Assembly: GCA_017886895.1 (NCBI GenBank)
Contig: JAGHJD010000045.1
Span: 1-49,526, forward strand
Direction of reading: 5' to 3'
DNA from: Clostridia bacterium
GTDB taxonomy: Bacteria > Bacillota > Clostridia > Christensenellales > Borkfalkiaceae
Length of the DNA: 49,526 bases
A model generated the notes under the pieces. It was not told where the DNA came from. It searched no databases and saw only the letters and a list, made by a program, of their open reading frames with translations. Made by a program: the position numbers and the translations under genes. This document shows positions 44,161-49,526 of this stretch, in pieces (within the stretch, counting starts at the first letter, position 1; each line of letters starts with the position of its first letter).

Positions 44161-46577
44161 TGGCGCGGCGCAAGACGCTGCTCACCCTGCTTGTTGCATG
44201 CCTGGCGGCATTCGCTGCCGCCCTCTGCTGCGCGCTCTGCGCGCAGCAGACGCATGCGGCGGCGGGCGACGCCGTGCTCGACAAGTCGGGCGCGCCGACG
44301 CAGACGCTCGCCTTTGCGGACGTCATCTGTGACGACATGCTCTATCAGCAGGGGAAACCCGTCGCCGTCTGGGGGTTTGCTCCCGCGGGCAGCAGCGTCA
44401 CCGTCACCCTCTCCGAGCAGGAGAGCGGCGACGAGGTGCGGCAGGCGACGGTGCAGGCGGACAGCGAGGGGTATTTCGAGACCTACCTCGACGGCGTGGA
44501 GGCGTCCTATACGCAGTACACGCTGACGGCGGAGGACGGCGTGACGACGGTCACGGCGCGCAATATTCTCTTCGGCGAACTGTATGCGGCGAGCGGGCAG
44601 TCCAACATGGGCGTGAACGTGCGCTACTGCTCCAATGCGGACGAAATTTTGGACAATGCGGACAATCCGTATATCCGCGTCTATCTTTCGCCCGAGATCC
44701 CCAGCGCGTCCATGATGGCGTACCGCCCCGCTGCCTGGTGGCGGCCGGACGGCTCGCCGGGCGGCTGGTGGGCGCGCGGCGACCGCGCCACGACCATCGA
44801 AGGGGCGAGCGCCGTCGCGTACAACTTCGCGCTCGATCTCTTTGACAGGCTGAACACAGGCGGCGCGGAGGTGCCCGTGGGGTTCCTCAACGTCTCCAAA
44901 GGCTCCACGAGCATCGAGGCGTGGATCGCGCGCGATGTGATCGAGGCGCGGCAGGGCGATGAAAAGTACGGCGTTGTCTACGACTATCTCTCCGAACGCG
45001 GCAGGCTGCTTTCGGAGGAGGAGTTCAACACAAAGGGCTCGCAGAACTTCAACCAGGTCTCCGCAATGTTCAACTCCAAGATCGCGCAGGTCACGAACCT
45101 GTACGTCAAGGGCATTTTGTGGTATCAGGGCGAGAACAACGTGGGCAACGAGATCGCGGGGCAGTACTATGCGCAGGCATTGCAGCTTTTGCGGCAGGAC
45201 TGGAGCCGCTGGTTCAACGAGGGGAAAGAGGAGCTGACGCTCATCTTCACGCAGGTCGCGCCGCAGAACTACGGGTACGAGGGCGAGGCGCTCGCGTATA
45301 TGTGGGAGGGCATGGCGCAGGCATACAGCGAATGCCCCGACTACATTTCGATGGCGACCATCTATGACGTGCCGCTCGACTGGTACAACGAGGACTTTCC
45401 GTACCGCACGCCCGGGCACACGCTCGTCAAACAGCCCGTGGGGCAGCGGTTCGCGGCGTTCGCGTACAACCGCTTTTACGGCGGGACGGGCGCCCTCTCC
45501 TCGCCCGTGCTCGACACGGCGGCGTTTGAAAACGGGAAGGCGACGCTGACATTCAAAAATGCGGATGCTTTGCAGACCACGGACGGGCTGGACCCCGTAG
45601 GCTTTACGCTGTGCGGTGCGAACAGGATCTTCTATCCCGCGGACGCGGTGCTGAACGCGGACGGGAGCGTGACGCTTTCCAGCCGCTGGGTGAAGGAGCC
45701 CGTCGCGGCGGCGTACGGGTTCTCGGAGATGATCATGCGCGCCAACGTGTGCTCGGACGAGGGGTACCCGATCGCGCCTTTCCGCACGGATAAAGTCGCG
45801 TCCACATACTACCACCCCAAGGACTGGCAGCTCTGCGACGCGACGCAGTACTTCGTCTCCTACGGCAGCGGGAAGGACCCAGAACAGGCGAAATTCCGCG
45901 ACGGCTATACGGTAAGCAGCAATCTCTCGCTTGCGGTGACGCAGGACGGCGATTACGGCAACGCGCTGAAGCTCTCCTACACGCTGCGCGGCAGGGAGGA
46001 GTTTTGGATCTCGCCCGTTTTAGGGCAGAATAAGACGGACGGGCGGTTCGAGCAGCTTGCCGACTACGACACGCTCTCCTTCAAAGTGCGCAACACGCAG
46101 GGGAGGGACGTCTCTGTATCGGTGCGGGTGACGCTTGCAAGCGGGCAGAGCTGGGAGGCGGAAAACCTCGGCGGCAATGCGGCTGCGGGCGCAAATTCGG
46201 ACGGGTACGAAGTGTTTTATTTCAGCCTGAACCCGACCTCCGCGGAGGGCGCGACGGCCGAGGAGCTTGCGCAGCTGCGCGCGCAGATCAGCGACATACA
46301 GGTCATGTTCCGCGACTACGCGTCGGGCACGATCGAGGTGGACAGCTTTGATTACGGCAACTATGCCGACCTGAACGCGGACTACGGCGCAGAGACGCCC
46401 GAGACCCCGGGCGGAGAGACGGACGAAGAGCCCGAAACGCCCGGCGGGAACACCGAAACGCCCGAAGAGGGCGGCGGGCTGACGGGCGGTGAGATCGCGG
46501 GCATCGTCTGCGGCTGCGTCGCGGCGGTCGCCGTTGTGATCGTCATTGCCGTGTTGGTCAGAAAGCGGAAAAAATAA
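44160..46577 (+). CDS. Surface-anchored sialate O-acetylesterase-like SGNH hydrolase
   Basis: 805 aa. A signal peptide (1-34) is followed by an Ig-like entry domain and an SGNH/SASA esterase domain (about 135-430) with GQSNM (catalytic Ser148 region), NVSKGSTSIEAW and ILWYQGENN. A C-terminal beta-domain (about 540-755) precedes the PETPGG linker, GGGLTGGEI, a membrane helix and KRKK. It would remove O-acetyl or similar groups from sialic acid or other sugars at the cell surface, opening them to glycosidases. The ATG shares its A with the previous TGA. Substrate is inferred only from the family. Confidence 0.85.
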   Translation: MARRKTLLTLLVACLAAFAAALCCALCAQQTHAAAGDAVLDKSGAPTQTLAFADVICDDMLYQQGKPVAVWGFAPAGSSVTVTLSEQESGDEVRQATVQADSEGYFETYLDGVEASYTQYTLTAEDGVTTVTARNILFGELYAASGQSNMGVNVRYCSNADEILDNADNPYIRVYLSPEIPSASMMAYRPAAWWRPDGSPGGWWARGDRATTIEGASAVAYNFALDLFDRLNTGGAEVPVGFLNVSKGSTSIEAWIARDVIEARQGDEKYGVVYDYLSERGRLLSEEEFNTKGSQNFNQVSAMFNSKIAQVTNLYVKGILWYQGENNVGNEIAGQYYAQALQLLRQDWSRWFNEGKEELTLIFTQVAPQNYGYEGEALAYMWEGMAQAYSECPDYISMATIYDVPLDWYNEDFPYRTPGHTLVKQPVGQRFAAFAYNRFYGGTGALSSPVLDTAAFENGKATLTFKNADALQTTDGLDPVGFTLCGANRIFYPADAVLNADGSVTLSSRWVKEPVAAAYGFSEMIMRANVCSDEGYPIAPFRTDKVASTYYHPKDWQLCDATQYFVSYGSGKDPEQAKFRDGYTVSSNLSLAVTQDGDYGNALKLSYTLRGREEFWISPVLGQNKTDGRFEQLADYDTLSFKVRNTQGRDVSVSVRVTLASGQSWEAENLGGNAAAGANSDGYEVFYFSLNPTSAEGATAEELAQLRAQISDIQVMFRDYASGTIEVDSFDYGNYADLNADYGAETPETPGGETDEEPETPGGNTETPEEGGGLTGGEIAGIVCGCVAAVAVVIVIAVLVRKRKK

Positions 46578-46593
46578 GAGAAACCGTTTTGCG

Positions 46594-46619
46594 GAGGGCG
46601 TCGGGGGACCGACGCCCTC
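46594..46619 (+). terminator. Hairpin terminator of the surface-protein cluster
   Basis: An 11-bp stem GAGGGCGTCGG/CCGACGCCCTC with a GGGA loop is followed by TCTGTG rather than a clean T run. Confidence 0.6.
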
Positions 46620-46714
46620 TCTGTGCACGCAAGGGTGCCGCGTGCCGTTTTTTGCGGGCAATGACCTTTTGCGCGCCGCTGCTTTCCGCGCTCTTCCGCG
46701 CGCGCCGCAAATCG

Positions 46715-46744
46715 TTGACAAGTCCCCGCCCGAAGTTTTATAAT
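46715..46744 (+). promoter_or_regulatory. Consensus promoter of the NYN gene
   Basis: TTGACA and TATAAT, both perfect, are 18 bp apart. The ATG at 46769 follows about 25 nt after the -10 box. This excludes the ORF-track start at 46589. Confidence 0.85.
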
Positions 46745-46768
46745 AGAGAAAAAGCAGGGCAGGGGACT

Positions 46769-47545
46769 ATGGAAACTTCAAAAAACGTGGCGGTGCTCAT
46801 CGACGCGGAGAACGTACCCGCGACGTATGCGAAACAGATCTTCGACGAGGCGTCCAACTACGGGAATATCGTCGTCAAGCGCATCTTTGCGGACTGGTCG
46901 AAGGCGAGCGTCAAGGGCTGGAAGGACGAGGTCAACCGCAATTCGATGACCGCCGTGCAGCAGTTCGAAGTGCAGCCGCGCAAAAATACCATCGACATCG
47001 CGCTCATCATCCAGGCGCTCATCATCCTCTTTGAAAAGGACGTGGACGTGTTCTGCATCGCCGCGGGCGACTCGGACTATACCCGCCTCGTGCGCGAACT
47101 GCGCGAGCGGAACAAGACGGTCATCGGGCTGGGCGCGCGCAACGTCAACCAGAGTTTTGTGAACGCGTTCAACGAATTTATCTACCTCGACGCGGGCGAG
47201 GGCGCGGAGGAAGCGCCGCGCGCCGCCAAAAAACGGGGCAGGGGCAGGGCGAAGGCGCAGGCGGCGCCCGCGCAGGAGAAACCCGCCGAGCCCGAACTTA
47301 TCGACAACAAGCGGCGCAGCGACCTGTTCAATATCATCGACCGCCTCATCGACAACAGTGGCAAGGCGTACTATGCGCAGATCTCCGTGGAGATGAAGCA
47401 GAAGTACTCCGACTTCGTTCCCAAAAATTTCGGGTGCAACTCCTTCAAAAAACTCATGGAAAAGCTGCTGCCCTACCTCAAGCGCTATGCGCAGTGCACG
47501 GAGGCGGACGGGACGACGATGTACCTCGTCCGCAGCAAAAAATAA
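46769..47545 (+). CDS. NYN-domain protein with OST-HTH/LOTUS domain
   Basis: 258 aa. The N-terminal NYN (PIN-like, DUF88) domain has VLIDAENV (Asp12), NTIDIALI (Asp76) and AAGDSDYTRLV (Asp101, Asp103), the acidic set of a metal-dependent RNase. A basic linker rich in Lys, Arg and Ala (about 150-175) leads to an OST-HTH/LOTUS domain (about 183-258), known to bind RNA. It likely cuts or handles RNA. It stands alone under a strong promoter, is unrelated to the glycan genes and looks like a housekeeping gene. A GGCAGGGG ribosome site precedes ATG 46769. Confidence 0.88.
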   Translation: METSKNVAVLIDAENVPATYAKQIFDEASNYGNIVVKRIFADWSKASVKGWKDEVNRNSMTAVQQFEVQPRKNTIDIALIIQALIILFEKDVDVFCIAAGDSDYTRLVRELRERNKTVIGLGARNVNQSFVNAFNEFIYLDAGEGAEEAPRAAKKRGRGRAKAQAAPAQEKPAEPELIDNKRRSDLFNIIDRLIDNSGKAYYAQISVEMKQKYSDFVPKNFGCNSFKKLMEKLLPYLKRYAQCTEADGTTMYLVRSKK

Positions 47546-47580
47546 ATTCCGCAAAAACGCGGAATACAGTCTCAGAAATC

Positions 47581-47622
47581 GCGGGGAACGGCGCAAAGGA
47601 GCGCTTGTTCCCCGCTGTTTCT
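47581..47622 (+). terminator. Intrinsic terminator after the NYN gene
   Basis: A 9-bp outer stem GCGGGGAAC/GTTCCCCGC with an inner GCGC pair is followed by TGTTTCTTT. A smaller hairpin (ATTCCGC/GCGGAAT, 47546-47565) lies just after the stop. Confidence 0.7.
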
Positions 47623-47720
47623 TTGCGGCGCACGCAGGTCTTGCCCTCGGCGGAGGCCGGCTTGTTTTGACGGCGGCGGTATGGTGAGTGTATGAATTTT
47701 TTTACACGCCCGTAAAATCA

Positions 47721-47749
47721 TTGACTTTTGTTAAGTCATCATCTATAAT
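47721..47749 (+). promoter_or_regulatory. Promoter of the marR-ABC operon
   Basis: TTGACT, 17 bp, TATAAT. The transcript would start near 47756, about 60 nt before the ATG. Confidence 0.82.
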
Positions 47750-47771
47750 GTTAACAATTAAGAGCTTAACA
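47722..47771. promoter_or_regulatory. Candidate MarR operators
   Basis: TGACTT-N5-AAGTCA covers the -35 box, and TGTTAA-N11-TTAACA covers the end of the -10 box and the start point. Paired palindromes over a marR promoter fit self-repression. Confidence 0.5.
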
Positions 47772-47818
47772 GGAGACGCGCCCTGCGGCGCGCACATTTT
47801 TTGCGGAGGAGGAATCAT

Positions 47819-48337
47819 ATGGAAGCGGAACAGCTCATGCAGGAGATCTTCAACATAGCGAGAAAGCTGGATGAGATCAAGGTCTTTCATAACGTACTGC
47901 CTTTCAATAATACGGAATTGCAGATGATGAAGGTGATCGCCCTTGCGGAAGAGGCAGGGGAGAAGGTCATCTCCAGCGATATAGCGCGGTCGATCGGGAT
48001 CACGCGCTCCGCCGTCTCGCAGATGGTGAAAAAGCTGGAGGACAAAAACGTGGTCGTCCGCCAGCCGTCGGAAGACGATAAAAAGAGCGCGCACGTTATC
48101 CTGTCGCCGGGCGCGCGTGCGGCATACAGGTGCATCAAGGAGTACATGAACGCCTTTGTGCAGCAGATCGTGGACCGCGTGGGGTATGACGAGATCCGCT
48201 GCTTTATCGACGGCATGAACAAATTCATCGATATTTTCAAAGAAGTGCAGTCTTCCTTTCCTTCCATCGATTCCGCGGAGCTGACGAGGGAGATGGAACG
48301 GCAGGAAGCGGAGGCTGCGGAGCAGAAAGAGGCATAA
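47819..48337 (+). CDS. MarR-family transcription regulator
   Basis: 172 aa, winged helix protein. It has the recognition region SSDIARSIGITRSAVSQMVKKLEDKNVVVRQPSEDDKKS (helix-turn-helix and wing, about 55-95), flanked by dimerising helices. The ORF track adds six residues from a TTG; ATG 47819 follows GGAGGAGG and is better. It most likely represses its own operon, including the adjacent ABC exporter, in response to a small molecule. The acidic Glu/Ala-rich C-terminal tail is unremarkable. Confidence 0.9.
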   Translation: MEAEQLMQEIFNIARKLDEIKVFHNVLPFNNTELQMMKVIALAEEAGEKVISSDIARSIGITRSAVSQMVKKLEDKNVVVRQPSEDDKKSAHVILSPGARAAYRCIKEYMNAFVQQIVDRVGYDEIRCFIDGMNKFIDIFKEVQSSFPSIDSAELTREMERQEAEAAEQKEA

Positions 48338-48343
48338 GGAAAG

Positions 48344-49526
48344 ATGGAACAGGCAATTTTAAAACTTGACGGCATCGTAAAGGATTACAAGGTCGCGGAT
48401 TCCACCGTGCACGCGCTCAAGGGCGTTTCGCTCGCGTTCCGTAAAAAAGAGTTCGTCTCCATTCTCGGTCCTTCTGGTTGCGGAAAGACGACCCTTCTGA
48501 ACATCATCGGCGGGCTGGACCAATATACGGACGGCGACCTCGTCATCAAGGGCGTTTCGACAAAAAATTATAAGGACAGGGACTGGGACGCCTACCGCAA
48601 CCACTCCATCGGGTTCGTGTTCCAGAGCTACAACCTCATCCCGCACCAGACCGTTCTCGGCAACGTGGAACTTGCGCTGACCCTCTCGGGCGTCTCCGCG
48701 GCAGAGCGGAAGGCGCGCGCGAAACAGGCGCTCGAGCGCGTGGGGCTGGGGGAACAGCTCGATAAAAAGCCGAACCAGCTCTCGGGCGGGCAGATGCAGC
48801 GCGTCGCCATTGCGCGCGCGCTCGTCAACAACCCCGAGATCCTGCTCGCGGACGAGCCGACGGGCGCGCTCGACACCGAGACGAGCGTGCAGATCATGGA
48901 ACTCATCAAGGAGATCGCGGGCGAGCGGCTGGTCATCATGGTCACGCACAACCCCGAGCTTGCAGAGCGCTATTCCACGCGCATCGTGCGCCTCCTCGAT
49001 GGGCAGGTGACGGACGACACCGACCCGCTCGTCCCCGAAGAGGGGGAGGAAGACGCGCTCTTTGAAGAGACTCCCGCCGCCGCGCCCGCGGCGCCGCGCG
49101 GCAGAAAGGAGAAAAAGCAGAAGACGAGCATGTCCTTCTGGACGGCGTTTTTGCTTAGCGGGCGCAACCTGCTCACAAAAAAGGCGCGTACGCTCGTCAC
49201 GGCGATCGCGGGCAGCATCGGCATCATCAGCGTCTGCCTCGTGCTCGCGCTCTCCAACGGGTTCTCCGCGTACATACGGCAGACGGAGGAGGATATGCTC
49301 TCCTATTACCCCGTACAGGTCACGGAAACGTCGATGGACCTGACGGCGGCGATGTCCAGCTTTATGAGCGGGTCGACCTCCAACCTCGAGCTGGATAAAA
49401 TCGAAGATAAGGTATACGTCAACTCCTTCCTCTCCCAGCTCGCGCAGGGCATGACGACCTCGAACGACCTGAGCAGCGGCAACGCCTATACGGACGCGGA
49501 CGGGAACACGGTCACCTATCTCGACT
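48344..49526 (+). CDS. ABC transporter ATP-binding/permease fusion (MacB-like), partial
   Basis: It is absent from the ORF track because it runs off the window; 394 codons are visible. The N-terminal ATPase domain (1-225) has Walker A GPSGCGKT (42-49), FQSYNLIP, signature LSGGQ (146-150), Walker [13 protein letters not shown] and the VTHNPE switch. An acidic/Pro-Ala linker (about 225-255) leads to [18 protein letters not shown] and a first membrane helix of an FtsX/MacB permease, then extracytoplasmic sequence. It starts 6 bp after marR. Likely an exporter of a peptide or drug, or a cell-envelope stress module. Confidence 0.88.
   Translation, partial: MEQAILKLDGIVKDYKVADSTVHALKGVSLAFRKKEFVSILGPSGCGKTTLLNIIGGLDQYTDGDLVIKGVSTKNYKDRDWDAYRNHSIGFVFQSYNLIPHQTVLGNVELALTLSGVSAAERKARAKQALERVGLGEQLDKKPNQLSGGQMQRVAIARALVNNPEILLADEPTGALDTETSVQIMELIKEIAGERLVIMVTHNPELAERYSTRIVRLLDGQVTDDTDPLVPEEGEEDALFEETPAAAPAAPRGRKEKKQKTSMSFWTAFLLSGRNLLTKKARTLVTAIAGSIGIISVCLVLALSNGFSAYIRQTEEDMLSYYPVQVTETSMDLTAAMSSFMSGSTSNLELDKIEDKVYVNSFLSQLAQGMTTSNDLSSGNAYTDADGNTVTYLD

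Noticed and set aside
43929-45815. 628-aa minus-strand ORF
   Set aside because: It lies opposite the esterase and the end of the LRR gene and shows low-complexity Arg-rich sequence with no recognisable motif, while the + strand frame has clear domains.

Overview
The window looks like a piece of chromosome from a low-to-mid GC, Gram-positive gut Firmicute of class Clostridia. Signs are strong AGGAGG ribosome sites, many ATGA-type operon overlaps, lipoproteins with short lipoboxes, membrane-anchored surface proteins with basic tails, CUT1 sugar ABC importers without their own ATPase, and AraC, LacI and MarR regulators. Base use and surface architectures fit an uncultured Christensenellales/Borkfalkia-like lineage; this is inference from style, not a database result. 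Nearly every gene is on the + strand; the one clear exception is an AraC regulator. I saw no rRNA, tRNA, CRISPR array or transposase.

Layout. (1) 1-1500: accessory edge with two copies of a roughly 90-100 bp palindrome-ended repeat placed just after terminators, a 25-codon ORF with a perfect ribosome site, and two small proteins of unknown function. (2) 1660-9585: an amino-sugar operon from one promoter: GH94-like phosphorylase, Gfo/Idh/MocA dehydrogenase, TIM-barrel isomerase, NagB-like deaminase, NagA, GH20 hexosaminidase. Its middle three genes are clearly more GC-rich than the genes on either side. (3) 9608-22390: a convergent AraC regulator and a divergent AT-rich operon: two dehydrogenases, two giant membrane-anchored surface proteins that share a repeated beta-module (one carries a GHL10/DUF187 hydrolase domain), and an Lpl-type sugar importer. 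(4) 22414-27654: a recombination scar (a uxuA 5' fragment joined to the 3' tail of uxaC), then a GC-rich uronate plus amino-sugar operon: uxuA, kdgA, SDR reductase, kdgK, PIG-L deacetylase, nagB. (5) 27655-28260: a non-coding hairpin-rich spacer with a 30-bp tandem duplication. (6) 28277-38502: GH130, second CUT1 importer, LacI regulator, and two paralogous lipoproteins that look like clan GH-A glycosidases of unassigned family, with a frameshifted Ig-domain surface protein between them. (7) 38741-46577: a secreted FAD oxidoreductase fused to a long helical-repeat array and interrupted by an in-frame TAA, a leucine-rich-repeat surface protein, and a sialate-O-acetylesterase-like surface protein. 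(8) 46715-49526: a NYN/OST-HTH protein, then a MarR regulator with a MacB-type ABC exporter cut by the window end.

Together the genes describe a glycan-foraging locus. Anchored surface enzymes and binding proteins would release oligosaccharides rich in N-acetylhexosamine, uronic acid and possibly mannose. Two importers bring them in using a shared ATPase encoded elsewhere. Cytoplasmic GH94-like, GH130 and GH20 enzymes split them, NagA/NagB lead hexosamines to fructose-6-phosphate, and UxuA/KdgK/KdgA lead uronates to pyruvate and glyceraldehyde-3-phosphate. Uronate and hexosamine genes in one operon fit glycosaminoglycan-type substrates, but the substrate cannot be proved from sequence. Sharp composition changes at gene borders, the uxaC/uxuA scar, one frameshift and one in-frame stop show that the locus has been assembled by block exchange and is partly decaying.
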